Source of the DNA: Selaginella moellendorffii
Lineage: Eukaryota; Streptophyta; Lycopodiopsida; Selaginellales; Selaginellaceae
Assembly: GCF_000143415.4 (NCBI RefSeq)
Contig: NW_003314315.1
Location: 1,177,514-1,241,513 of the forward strand
Reading direction: 5' to 3'
Length of the DNA: 64,000 nucleotides
The notes under the pieces are model-generated. The model was not told where the DNA came from. It did no database searches and worked only from the letters and a program-made list of their open reading frames with translations. Shown here piece after piece: positions 10,042 to 20,129 of the stretch (position 1 is the first letter of the stretch; every line of letters starts with the position of its first letter). The position numbers and the translations under genes are program-made.

Positions 10042-10053
10042 GCTCTGATACCA
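10042..10053 (-). other. Primer-binding site (initiator-Met tRNA type)
   Basis: Minus-strand TGGTATCAGAGC, 12 of 12 bases of the common plant motif, separated from the LTR by two T residues. It fixes the element's orientation. Confidence 0.9.
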
Positions 10054-10055
10054 AA

Positions 10056-10250
10056 TGTAAACTCCTGAATTTGGACTTCCCGGGAGGTCACCCAGCCCAG
10101 TACTATTCAAACCCAAGGACGCTTAACTCCAAAATATCCCAAGACCCTTAACCGATTGGAAAAGGGGGTGCACTCTTATTCATGGGCCCTTTCCCTCTAT
10201 ATTTGAACCCCATGGATCGTCTCTCAAGTCGTTCCCTTTGGTTGCTTACA
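10056..10250 (-). repeat. TRIM 5' LTR (right on plus strand)
   Basis: 195 bp, differing from the left LTR by one T/C change in the CCCTTTCTCTCTA / CCCTTTCCCTCTA stretch. Read on the plus strand it contains the ATG at 10182 that opens into the downstream gene copy. Confidence 0.9.
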
Positions 10251-11650
10251 AAGTCATCAGAGCTGGTGGAGGCTACTATCCATATCAACGCCAAGCAAGC
10301 TGACCACGCTCCACTTGATGCTGCCCATACCACTGAGTCAATCTTGTCCACGTATCCAACTGACGGTGACCAGGCGCCATTGGACCCACATGAGGCCGCC
10401 CCAGCCGCCGAGCCGGTCGTATCCTCATTTCCAACGGACTCAACGTGTGCCCAATCGTCTGACTACGCGCCGTTGGAACCTCCCTACACCGCCCCTGCTG
10501 CCTGTTCGGTCATGTTCACTTTGCCAGCTGAAATGGCGTGTGATCACACGCCATCGGAACCACCCCATGCCACTGTTGAGCCAGTTGTACCAGAGTCTAC
10601 AGTTGAAATGGCATGTGCCCACACGCCATCGGATGCGATTGACCCCACATTGCAGAGGAGAGTATTTCCGCCCTTCACGTTTCCTCAACCAAAACCCTCT
10701 CAACGACCATCGGGAGCAACATTCGCTAATATTGTAGATGGTAAAATTGACTTGTACCATTTTTTATGCTGACGCATTTCATTTCAGAGTCACGGCGAAG
10801 GTATTGTATCGTTTTTGATCTGAACGGTGTCCTTTTCTCCCATGAGCGTGGCTCGTCCTCGAATGTCATTGCACCCTCCAAAGCCTGCGGTCGCAAGTTG
10901 GTCAAAAGAGACAGATTCACATTAATCACACGGGAGAAACTGCAGGATCTAATAATGACCATGCGACACTTAAAACAGAGGGCCGGGTTCAATTTGCAAT
11001 TGGGAGTTTGGACATCCATGATGCGCCACAATGCATTAACGTTGCTACAGATGATGCACGATCAGACGCGAGTAATATTACCATTTGACTTTCTCCTAAC
11101 GCAGGAGGATTGCTTGACTATGGTCCATGTGAGGGGTAGCAAGCCCATCTTCGTCAAGCCAGAGGCTGTAGTGATGAACCGGACTGCTAGCTCAAGTGAA
11201 ATCCTCATCATCGATGACTCGCCGATTAAAACTGCAGCGAACACGCACACATATGCAGTGCATCCCATCTCTTGCAGTATGGAAACTAGGGAGAAGAAAC
11301 CGTATGTTCTGGGGGACCTTGCAAAACGGCTTGGAGCGATGGTGATAGAGAACCGGCCAGTCCAGGAGGTGGCTGCAGAAATCAACCAAATGGCAGATGG
11401 AACGGTATATCAGAAGCCATTTGATCGGACAGACACCAGTCATCATTTATGGCATGTATATTGTCTAGCCAAGCACTATCCGCATCTCCATAATCTACTC
11501 AACCGGATGGGTTCTTCGACCACTGAACATGAGCATGGACGTATTAGAGAAGAGATGGCATTACTATTGGGTTTAAATCCTGATAGTGTGGAGAGTGATG
11601 AAATTCCAAGATTATTGTATAGGCGTTGGAGGCAAAAAATAACAGTCTGA
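10182..11650 (+). CDS. Chimeric ORF: TRIM-LTR-derived start fused to truncated HAD gene copy
   Basis: Exons 10182-10740 and 10788-11650 give 473 aa plus stop. The first ~23 residues (MGPFPLYLNPMDRL...) are read from the antisense strand of the TRIM LTR. From SSELVE onward the frame is that of exon 10 of the intact gene at 7433, minus four codons. The complete HAD domain is kept (FDLNGVLF, VWTSMMRHNAL, IIDDSPIKTA) with few substitutions from the parental copy; the ParB-like region is lost. The short intron is conserved. Whether it is transcribed is unknown. The open frame may persist only because the insertion is young, so expressed fusion gene and pseudogene are both possible. Confidence 0.55.
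10533..10554. repeat. 22-bp perfect palindrome in duplicated exon
   Basis: Identical to the copy at 7810-7831, inherited through the tandem duplication. Confidence 0.85.
10608..10629. repeat. 22-bp palindrome in duplicated exon (second)
   Basis: Identical to 7885-7906, inherited through the tandem duplication. Confidence 0.8.
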
Positions 11651-11684
11651 GATGGCATGTATTTATTTAAAAATGTAACTTATT

Positions 11685-11706
11685 ATGGCATGGGGTTCCA
11701 TGCCAT
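11685..11706. repeat. 22-bp palindrome in duplicated 3' flank
   Basis: Identical to 8962-8983. It is the last clear member of the family; none is seen from 12.1 kb to the end of the window. Confidence 0.75.
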
Positions 11707-12039
11707 TGTATTAATATTAAAAGACAATTCTTTGAGAGGATTTGCATTATACTAGAAGTGTTACAGCATGTTATTGGAAGTCTACGAAGTTGTTTTATTA
11801 ATAATGGGAAAGTAAAGATTGAATGGGGACTTGGGCTCCACCTAGACTCGGAGCAATTGAGCCAATATTAAAAGGATAGAAAGAAATTGGACGACAATAA
11901 CAAGGAGAAGAGAGAGGTGAAGCAGTGGCAGGGGGAGGAGAAGTGATTGAGTAGACATTTCCTTGTTTAAAATAAAATGGCATGTGCCTCAATGCAGTTG
12001 AATTTTGTTATATTTATATACTATATAAAGGTTTGGAAA

Positions 12040-12537
12040 CCTTATTTTACAAGTGGGATAATGACAATTCCCACTTTAACGAAATAGAGCTTTATTGGGA
12101 TGATGCTCGACACTTACGTGAGTTTCCTACATGTCTTCAAGGGACGGCACTGTAGTGGTACAATGGTTTGAGCACAGCCACTCGTGGGGATTGGAGTGTT
12201 ATTTCAGATGTCTTTAAACGCACATTTGGACATGCTATCGATTGTGACGATGCCTTCTAACAATTACATAGTTTTCTTCAAGGGTCATTTGAGTTAGAGA
12301 TGCAATTTGGCATTTGTTTCCAAAGCCTTTTACTTCATGCGAAGCCAAATATGTTAGAGAAGATCAAGTTAGGAATGTTATGGCCAACACTTCATTAAGA
12401 TTTTGTCAAACTTATGCATACACTTGCTCCAACCACCCTTGATAATGCTCTTCATTTGGCACAACGTTATGAAATGTCACATCTTTCAATTCTCACTACA
12501 CATCCTTTAGCTCTACTTCCTGTGGGTAATGGTCTTA
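12040..12537 (+). pseudogene. Ty3/gypsy gag remnant, 5' part
   Basis: One frame reads as a gag capsid with stops: DNSHFNEIELYWDDARHL, FPTCLQGTAL, WYNGLSTATRGDWSVI, FKRTFG, LAQRYEM. This matches the usual plant gypsy retrotransposon-gag order. At least three in-frame stops are present. It continues past the inserted solo LTR at 14376. Confidence 0.7.
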
Positions 12538-14375
12538 TGTGAGACACAAAATCCCTAGGCCCCAAAGTGGAGCCGAAAGGGTGCCACGTGGTAGTGGCCA
12601 AAGCAAAAACCAAATGAGCATAACACGTTTGGACCAAAAGCTCCGACTTGGAAAGGTCAAGAGCGAGAGTGGAACTCCCAACAAAGTGCCCGAGGAACGA
12701 GCATGAAGCGAGCAATAAGCGAGGCTCCAAAAAGGGACCCAAAAGGACCCAAGATGGAGTCCAATATGGAGTCCGAGATGGAGTCCGAGATGGGACCCGA
12801 TATGGAGTCCGGTATGGAGTCCGAGATGGAGTCCGAGATGGGACCCAAGATGGAGTCCGAGATGGGACCTGAGATGGAGTCCGAGATGGAGTCCGAGATG
12901 GGACCCAAGATGGAGTCCAAGATGGGACCCGAGATGGAGTCCGAGGTGGACCCGAGTTGGAGTCCAAGGTGGACCCGAAATGGACCCGAGATGGAGTCCG
13001 ATATGGAGTCCGAGATGGAGTCCGAGATGGGACCTGAGATGGAGTTCGAGATGGAGTCCGAGGTGGACCCGAGATGAAGCCCGAGATGAACCCGAGATGG
13101 AGTCCAAGATGGAGCCCGAGATGGACCTGAGATGGAGTCTAAGATGGAGTCCGAGATGGACCCGAGATGGAGTCCAAGATGGAGTCCGAGATGGACCCGA
13201 GATGGAGCCTGAAGTTGAGACCGAGACCGGGACCGAGACCAGGACCAAGACCGAGATTGGGACTGAGACCGAGACTGAGGCCAAGACCGAGCCTGAGACC
13301 GAGCCCGAGACCGAGCCTGAGACCGAGCCTGAGACCGAGCCCGGTCCGAGTCTGAGTCCGAGTCCGAGTCCAAGTTTGAAAGGGTGAAAGCCCAAAGCAT
13401 TTGTCTCCTAGACCCTAGGGGGTTTGGTGAGCTCCAAAAGTATAGTAGGGGGAGGACTGCAGTGGAGCCAGTTTGGCCAGGAAAGGCCAGTTTGGCCCAG
13501 GAAGGCCGGACCCAGTGTTGGGTGATGAGCTGCCCACTGGGAAGTCCAAGACTAGAGTGAACACGGACCGACAAACGGGGTAGCTTGGTGAAGTGTTCAA
13601 GAGCCAGCTCTAGTTCCCCCGGGAGATCGACTGGCCGATGCTCCCAGTCCAAGTGTGGGTGGCACTACCTACTTGGATACCTGGTGTGGCTCAACGGAAC
13701 CTCGCTCTAAGCCCATGGCTAGAGCACCCAAGGGCAGAAGGTGAGGAGAGTACCCACGAGGCCCGTGTAGGGCCACGGTGTTCCGAAATGTTGCCCCAAA
13801 GTCCCAGACTATAGAAAGGAAGAGGAGTAGCCCTCTGGTGTGGTAACCAAAGACACAGTCACACAGTGAGGAAGTCCCAGAGGACAGTTGGACTGAGTGG
13901 TCGGGCCTGTGGGCCTTGATCCAGTGGCAGTGTTGGCGAACACGGCCACGAACAGAAAGGGACTTGGTGGGGACTGGAAAAGAGATATTAGGGAAGGCTA
14001 TTCCCCATGTCTGTGAGCATCCTAAGGATGCGGAGGAGTGGATATAGGATGATCACTCATGGACGGATGGCCCAGTTTTTGAGAGATGGGACTGTGATGT
14101 AGGTGGCGTTAAACCACTGGTGTGACCAAGGTGAATAGGCATGGCCTTAGCGTAACGGGCCGATATGTCAGTGGTACCTTGGGGTGTCGGTCATGGGATC
14201 GGACACGTGGAGCACTTGGACCAAGTGCTAAGGTTGTGTGGCATGGATGCCATTCTTGGGCTATCAAGCCCCAAGTCCCGAATTGGACTTTCGGAGGTCG
14301 TGAAAGAGACTCCTCCAAGTGGTTGGAGATGTGGTTAAGTGACTAAAATAGAATGGAAAAAATTAGTCGCTTACA
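12538..14375 (+). mobile_element. Solo LTR (1838 bp), family shared with 24102-25541
   Basis: Begins TGTGAGACAC and ends GTCGCTTACA, flanked by TCTTA (12533-12537) and TCCTA (14376-14380), a 5-bp target duplication with one mismatch. A diverged copy lies on the other strand at 24102-25541 with the same ends. No coding region was recognised. Long open frames here (rich in S/R/G/L or in M/E/S) are products of the internal minisatellite. Confidence 0.85.
12750..13370 (+). repeat. Minisatellite inside solo LTR
   Basis: About 12750-13210: 12- to 15-bp units such as GAGATGGAGTCC and GAGATGGGACCC. About 13210-13370: hexamer units GAGACC / GAGCCT. The homologous LTR at 25050-25300 carries a shorter, diverged array, so array length largely explains the size difference between the two LTRs. 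Confidence 0.9.
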
Positions 14376-15490
14376 TCCTATTTTAATGGAGGTTGATGTT
14401 GCTACTGCTTGAGTCCAAGGATAAGGCCAAGGACATGGTTGTGGCCATGATGTTCGCTGTTATGTGTGTGATGAAGTTGGTCACACTTATCGGTATTGTT
14501 GGCATTTTCCGGATTGGCAACCTCCATTTCCTAGATGGAAACTTTGGGATCAACGACATGATGTTATCTAGTATGTGCATAGCTATGTTTGGTGCCAAGC
14601 TTGTAATACTCCCCCTCGTGCCACAAAAGGACAATTAGAATCAATTGCAATTTCCCGTCCGTTTGAATTAGTGGTGTTTGATTTTATGGGACTTTTTCCA
14701 CGATTAACTATTGGCAGTGAATATGTTATTATTGCTTCTAACTATTTGACTCATTTGGTGGAAGTTAGTGCTTTTGCTAGTGCCTTTGCAACTGCTATTG
14801 GATACTTCCTCCTCAATCAAGTGGTGTTCCAACATTCTTGTCTAGAGCGGATTCTTTCAGATAATGGTCCTGCATTTATGGCAAAGGTATTTCATGTTTT
14901 GATGTCTTGGTTGGGGATATGCCACACTTTCACGAGTGTTTATCATCCACAATCAGATAGTTTGGTGGAATAGCTCATTCGGACATTCAAAGGAATTATC
15001 GCAAAGTATGTGAACTTTCAACATTTGGATTAGGATGGTTATTTGCCGTATCTTCGGTATGCATATGTCATAGAGATGCAAAATTCTGTTGGTGCTTCAT
15101 TATATAAACTCCTATACAATCATGATTTAATATTACCAATAGAGTTGGGTTTACTTTCACAATTATTACGAGTTGCTGATGTTAGGTTGTGGGATCAATA
15201 TTTGATAAGCATTCTTCCACTTGTCTGAACAATGTTTGCTGAACACTTAAACCGCATACAAGTAAGACAACAATGGCACTATAACTCCCATCATCATCCA
15301 CCTGCAAAGTATAAAATAGATTACTTAGTGTTAGTTTGTTTTCCTTATTTTACTATATGTGGTTTATCTAAAGGGCTTCTTGCTCAGTAGAAAGACCATA
15401 TTAGGTGTTGTAGCAAGTTAGACCACAAGTTTATGAGATTCGGCATAATGTCCAGCAAGTCAATCCTCCAAAAATTGTGCATGTGCAACA
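14376..15490 (+). pseudogene. Ty3/gypsy remnant: gag zinc knuckle joined to integrase
   Basis: A CX2CX4HX4C knuckle lies at 14458-14499 (C, C, H, C at 14458, 14467, 14482, 14497). About 100 bp later the frame reads as the end of an integrase zinc domain (VWCQACN), then the catalytic core: FDFMGLF (D at 14680), LSDNGPAF (D at 14860), HPQSDSLVE (E at 14968), a D-D-35-E spacing. A stop follows the E codon at 14971. Protease, reverse transcriptase and RNase H are absent between knuckle and integrase, so the element has lost pol by internal deletion. Dead copy. Confidence 0.85.
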
Positions 15491-16457
15491 ATTAAAACAC
15501 TTCATATAAAGGAATAAAAAATAACTGATACCACCTACAAATCCACCAATGCCTCCTTTTAATGTTCCTCCAGATCTCGGTCCATTTACAAGAGAATCCT
15601 AATGGTTTTCTATTATTCCAAAAAGAGGGGATGATATGATTTCCAATTGTACAACTATAATGCCATATACTAATATTAGTGTAGTAAGATTTTGGTAGTT
15701 GTTAGATTAGTTTCAATATGAACCACTCACTTTTGTATATAAGCTAGGGTTTTTGGGTTAATTTATATACATATTTTCTGTATTCCCTTTCCATATTCCA
15801 TGCACTCATAATGATACTTATAAATTGTTAGTAAAATTGTATGTGAACCAAATAATTTAATTAAGTTTGAGCATTATAAAAATTTATAAAGTAGTCTAAT
15901 CATTTAATCCATCTATTATTTTACTACTCAGACTAAAATATGAAAAACTCAAAAGTATCAAGTAAATATTTCTAATTCTTTGCCAAAGTTGTTAATAATT
16001 TCTCAGAACTTTGAATGTAATGGATCTCCTTTGAATTCTGTACTAATATGATCCTAAGATTTAAAATTTAATATAAGAGGTGCTTCATCAGTCATCATCA
16101 ACACAACAACAAGAACCCAGAAAGTTTTGTATTTATCTATCTCTAATGCCAAAGCTAGTAACTTTGACACCTGGATTTTTCTGAAGAAGAGTAGTGCACC
16201 TTCTTGCGATGAATAGAGCATTTGATTTTACACTGCTTGCAGCTGGATCTGGGCACTTGCAACAAGAGAAATCCATCCAAGCCACAAGAAAAAAAGGGAA
16301 TTAATTGTGTCGTTCCTGATTGCGACTGCCTCCGGCATTTGGAGTGAGGCTGCGCGATGGGGGAAGAGTTTTCGCCGCGGAAAATTTCGTGGCTGGAAGC
16401 TAGAACCTGCCAGGACTTGAACCTCGGACGTCCCCATCATCCAACGGCCATGATGTG
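15491..16457. other. AT-rich 3' end of gypsy remnant and PPR upstream region
   Basis: Near 15470 a frame reads VNPPKIVHVQQLKHF, typical of the gypsy integrase C-terminus. A purine-rich tract AAAAAGAGGGGATGA (15618-15632) may be the polypurine tract, and TGTATATAAGC at 15735 looks like an LTR TATA box. The rest up to the PPR start shows no gene. Confidence 0.45.
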
Positions 16458-18152
16458 ATGCGCGTTCTTGGCGTCCAAGAGCTTGCCGCCCTCGTCAGAT
16501 CTTGTGACAATCCCAGCGATGGCCGCCAGATCCACGCCCAGATCCTTCACAGCGACCACAAGAACAGCGTCTTCCTGCGAAATCTCCTGGTCCAGATGTA
16601 TGGTCGCTGCGGCTGCCTGGAGGAAGCGCGATCGGTCTTCGATTCCACCTCGGATCGCAATCTCTTCTCTTGGAATCTCATCCTCCAGGCCTACATTCGC
16701 AACCACGACCTGGAGCAGGCGCGATCGGTCCTGGAAAGCATGCCGCAGCAGGAGATTGTGTCCAGCAACGCCATGATCTCGGCATACGCCGCGGCCGGAG
16801 ACGTGCAGCGCGCCAAGCAGCTCTTCGATCACATCCCTGCCAAGAATGCCATCACCTGGAACGCGATGATCGAGATGTACTCGCAGAGTGGCAACCTCAG
16901 CGAGGCGGAGGCGGTATTCCACTCCATGCCGGAGCAAACCCTCGTTTCTAGCACCGCTATGATTGTGGCATATGCCCATAACGGGCATCTCTCACGCGCG
17001 CGTGAGGTGTTCGATTCCCTGCCCCAAAAGGACGTGGTGGCGTGGACGGCCATGATCCAAGGCCACTGCCAGAACCAGCGGCTGGATGAAGCTAAGGATC
17101 TCTTCGATAGAATGCCCACAAGGAATGTAGTAACATGGACGACCATGATCACAGCATATGCCCAGGCAGGGCATATGGAGCAAGCAAAGAGTCTCTTTGA
17201 GGATGCCCCGGATCTTAATGAGGTGGCATTTACGGCTATGATCGACGGTTATGCATCTAACGGCTGCGTGGAAGAGGCTAAAGCTTTGTTTGAGAGGCTG
17301 CCAAACAAAGACGTGGTGGCTTGGAACTCCATGCTTTGCGCATATGCCGAGAATGGGCATTTGGACGAGGCATTAGATTGTTTCCAAAAGATGGCTCACC
17401 GCGACGAGATCTCTTGGACGACAATGATCCATATGCTTGCCTCTAGAAACCATCTTGAAAATGCAAAGTTTATTTTCGATCAAATGCCTTACGATAGCAA
17501 GACAGCGAGCACGGCACTCCTTTCGGCCTATCTCTGGAACGGCCACCTCCAAGAAGGGATAAGCCTCTTCCAGGCAATCGAGGAGCGCGATGCGATCTCC
17601 TGGATGGCAATGGTGGCTGGCTTTGCTCGCAAGGGACTCCTCTTGGAAGCTCGAGTTTGGTTTGAGAGAATGCCAGAGCGAGACTTGGTCTCATGGACTG
17701 CACTGGTGGCCATGTATGCTTCCACTGGGCATGTAATTGAGGCCCTGGAAACCTTCCATAGGATCATCCAGGAGAGCACAATGCCTGATCACATTGTATT
17801 TACAAGTGTACTTGCGGCATGCCGCCACTCGGGTGTTGTGAAGATCTCTCGGGACTACTTCCAATCAATGATCCAGGATTATGGAGTCGAACCCATAGGA
17901 GAACACTACTGTGGGCTTGTTGATGCGTTTGCAAGGGCTGGAGAGCTAGAGAAGGCCGAGGAGCTCATCCACAGCATGCCATTCGAGCCTGAGAGCGTTG
18001 CTTGGGTCTCGCTGCTGGCTGCTTGCCAAAAGATCCACAAGGATCCCAAGCGTGGAGTTCGAGCTGCCCAGAAACTCTTGGTGCTAGGGTTGGCCTCACG
18101 GTCGAATTTATATGTGCTGCTCGGCCAGAATTATGGAAGTGTATTAACTTGA
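16458..18152 (+). CDS. Pentatricopeptide repeat (PPR) protein, intronless, short-repeat type
   Basis: 564 aa, single exon, ATG at 16458. After an N-terminal LVRSCDNPSDGRQIHAQIL, typical of land-plant PPRs, come about 14 repeats of ~31 residues with the S-type signature (WNAMI..Y...G....A...FD.MP..), such as NVVTWTTMITAYAQAGHMEQ. Family members bind organelle RNA in mitochondria or plastids and act in editing, splicing or stability. The C-terminus enters an E-like motif (MPFEPESVAWVSLLAAC) but stops after LYVLLGQNYGSVLT, where E+ and DYW domains would begin. No deaminase domain, so a catalytic editing role would need a partner. Specific RNA target unknown. Confidence 0.9.
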   Translation: MRVLGVQELAALVRSCDNPSDGRQIHAQILHSDHKNSVFLRNLLVQMYGRCGCLEEARSVFDSTSDRNLFSWNLILQAYIRNHDLEQARSVLESMPQQEIVSSNAMISAYAAAGDVQRAKQLFDHIPAKNAITWNAMIEMYSQSGNLSEAEAVFHSMPEQTLVSSTAMIVAYAHNGHLSRAREVFDSLPQKDVVAWTAMIQGHCQNQRLDEAKDLFDRMPTRNVVTWTTMITAYAQAGHMEQAKSLFEDAPDLNEVAFTAMIDGYASNGCVEEAKALFERLPNKDVVAWNSMLCAYAENGHLDEALDCFQKMAHRDEISWTTMIHMLASRNHLENAKFIFDQMPYDSKTASTALLSAYLWNGHLQEGISLFQAIEERDAISWMAMVAGFARKGLLLEARVWFERMPERDLVSWTALVAMYASTGHVIEALETFHRIIQESTMPDHIVFTSVLAACRHSGVVKISRDYFQSMIQDYGVEPIGEHYCGLVDAFARAGELEKAEELIHSMPFEPESVAWVSLLAACQKIHKDPKRGVRAAQKLLVLGLASRSNLYVLLGQNYGSVLT

Positions 18153-18159
18153 TATATAA

Positions 18160-18860
18160 AGATTCATTATGATTAAGCTAGGGCTCACATTATTTCTATT
18201 AACTATGAAAAAGCCATGGGAGTATGTGACACTTGACATTACCACCAAAGAGAAAAAGAAAAAAATGACGTTGTCAGACCATTCTTTGCTACTGCCCTTA
18301 GCTTTGGAGAAGAAACTGAAGTTATCAAACCATTCTTTGCTACTGCCTTTACCTTTGGAGAAGAAACTCTTCTGTTGAAGATGGACAAGACATTAATCGA
18401 TGCTCACAAGGCCTTCAAGTTCTTTAGTGGGAAAACTATTCCCTTGTAACACTACTTTCTGGCAAAGAGGCTAGGTGTGAATAACTTTCTAAAAAAGATG
18501 AGTAAAATATATAAGATTGTGGTTTTTACTCGAGCAATAAAGCCATACAAAGCTCAACCCAATTGGGAATCTTTTTGCCCATCGTTTCTACAAAGATTTG
18601 TGCTCAACCAAGGAAATCAGAGGGAAAAAGGTTGTGAAAAATCTCTCAAAATTAGGGTGGGACCTCAAACATATGGTGATTGTGGATGACAAACAAGAAT
18701 CTTTTTGCTTGCAGCCCAATAATGAAATTGTCATTTGCACATTCAAGAATAGGAAAGGGCATAAATATTATGAATTGAACATGATAAGCAATCTGCTCAA
18801 GAAAATCACAAGCATTGAAAATGTAAGACAAGCATTGGAGAAGTTAAATAGTTAGACAAT
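18160..18860 (+). pseudogene. Remnant of small CTD-phosphatase-like (NIF/FCP1) gene
   Basis: Pieces in shifting frames read MSKIYKIVVFTRAIKPY (motif II region) and LSKLGWDLKHMVIVDDKQ ... LQPNNEIVI ... VRQALEKLNS (motif III/IV and C-terminal helix of NLI-interacting-factor-type phosphatases). The N-terminal catalytic DxDxT box is missing and at least one frameshift separates the two halves. It is a different subfamily from the DLNG HAD gene at 8.1 kb. Confidence 0.65.
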
Positions 18861-19082
18861 AAAGAAACTCATGTAAACACTCTGACTGTTTATGCTGTAA
18901 CACTGCTCACTCTAAATTGATTCTGGCATTGTTTCTGTCAATCATAATCAGAAAGCATCTCATGCTGGAAGAGTTTGCTCCACACTTTTATGGAAGAGAA
19001 GAATTGGTTGGAGACTTTTGTGTCGCTGGATGAAAGTTTCTGGATCTCACATTCCTGAAACAGTATCGTATATCAAGTATTC

Positions 19083-19960
19083 GTGCTTCTTTCCCTGTCA
19101 GCTATGCCGATGACCTCAGCTCCTTTGCTTGAAGCTCTCAAGAGAACCGGCAAGGAGCGTGCCACTGAGTTTCACTTCCCAGGCCACCCCTTCAATTTTC
19201 CAAGCTTCTCGGAGCTCAACTCTTCCAGTTTCATGTCCCGGAGATGCCAGGCCTGGATAACTTGCACTCGCCACAAGAAGCGCAGCAAATGGCTGGGTGT
19301 CGTGGTTCTTGGTTAACGGCTCTACGTGTGGAATGAGCTGCTGCAAGCCCGGAGACGTTTTGATCCTCCCCAGGAACGCCCACGTCTCGGCATTCTCTGC
19401 CATGGTATGTTCTTCCTTGTTATGAAGAGCTCTGGGAGATTTCTCACGGTGTCTCTGCCGAGAGCATCGAGTTGGCCATCTTGGATTTGCAGAAAAGAAA
19501 AGACGTAGGAATTGGAGTTGTTCTGATTGTCTTGCCAACTTACTTTGGAGTGTGTAGCCCAGTGGACGAGATTGCAAAGGTGTGTCACGACCATGGTATC
19601 CTGATCATAGTTGACAAGGCTCATGGAGCTCACTGCAAGTTCCACTCGAGGTTTCCTGTAACGGCACTCGAGCAGGGAGCCGACGTTGCTGTCCAATTCA
19701 CACATAAGGTACTCTCATCTCTTACTCAGTCTGGGATGCTCCATCTTGCGAGAGGCTGCAATATTGTAAAGCACGAGAGAATTAGCAAGTTCCTTGGAGC
19801 CTTGCAAAGCTCCAGTCCGAGTTACTTTCTCTTGGCCGCTCTCGATGCCGCAAGGGACCAGATGAGTTGTGCAGAAAGCAATGACCATCCACTGCTTGAT
19901 ACAGCTCTGGAGCTGGCTTCCACAGCTCGATGACGCCTGAAACAAATCCCACAAGTTTTA
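19083..19960 (+). pseudogene. Orn/Lys/Arg decarboxylase-like pseudogene
   Basis: Fold-type-I PLP decarboxylase motifs in order but in different frames: MTSAPLLEALKRT, ATEFHFPGH, EMPGLDNLHSPQEAQ, FLVNGSTCGM, KPGDVLILPRNAHVSAF (19330-19400), SPVDEIAKVCHDHGILIIVD, then THKVLSSLTQSGMLH, whose Lys would hold PLP. Several segments between motifs are deleted and frames shift at least three times. DEAHGAH has become DKAHGAH. The 3' end runs into the PPR remnant near 20000. Substrate cannot be told from fragments. Confidence 0.7.
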
Positions 19961-20129
19961 GTCCTTGATAGAGAAAATGTGAGCTTGGCAGCCAAACCTG
20001 ATACTCATGTTTGATGAGCTTAGGATCACCATTGGTTTGTGGGAGCTCAGTGTCACAGAAACTCTTGCTGATGACTTTCTGTGCGATAAATGCAAGGTGG
20101 CGGCCGAGCTTCCTCTTCTGAACTCCATA

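Larger units (their letters stand above)
9655..10250 (-). mobile_element. TRIM (miniature LTR retrotransposon), minus orientation
   Basis: Two 195-bp direct terminal repeats, 9655-9849 and 10056-10250, both starting TGTAAAC and ending CTTACA, differ at one position only. The 206-bp interior has no coding capacity. A perfect primer-binding site, TGGTATCAGAGC on the minus strand (10042-10053), sits two bases inside the right repeat and matches the initiator-Met tRNA end used by many plant retrotransposons. Target duplication: GAGTC (left) and AAGTC (right), one mismatch; copy 1 gives the empty site. The single LTR difference indicates a recent insertion. As TRIMs encode nothing, movement depends on an autonomous partner. 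Confidence 0.93.
9370..12092. repeat. Tandem duplication unit, copy 2 (2723 bp)
   Basis: Begins at an AGTAGAG matching 7236 and ends at GAGCTT matching 9369. It differs from copy 1 by the TRIM insertion, an in-frame 12-bp deletion after 10525, and few substitutions. Copy 2 has no counterpart of exons 1-7, so it is a 5'-truncated gene copy. Confidence 0.92.

Noticed and set aside
41-11706. Palindrome family as a CRISPR-like array
   Set aside because: Spacing is irregular (tens to thousands of bases), the centres vary, the units are palindromic rather than direct repeats with spacers, and the genome is eukaryotic.
41-11706. Palindromes as ordinary MITEs
   Set aside because: At 22 bp they are far shorter than MITEs, and I could find no constant target-site duplication around them.
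12535-13652. Long Ser/Gly/Leu/Arg-rich ORFs on the minus strand and Met-Glu-Ser-rich ORFs on the plus strand
   Set aside because: All arise from the minisatellite inside the solo LTR; no start context, no domain, and the homologous LTR does not preserve the frame.
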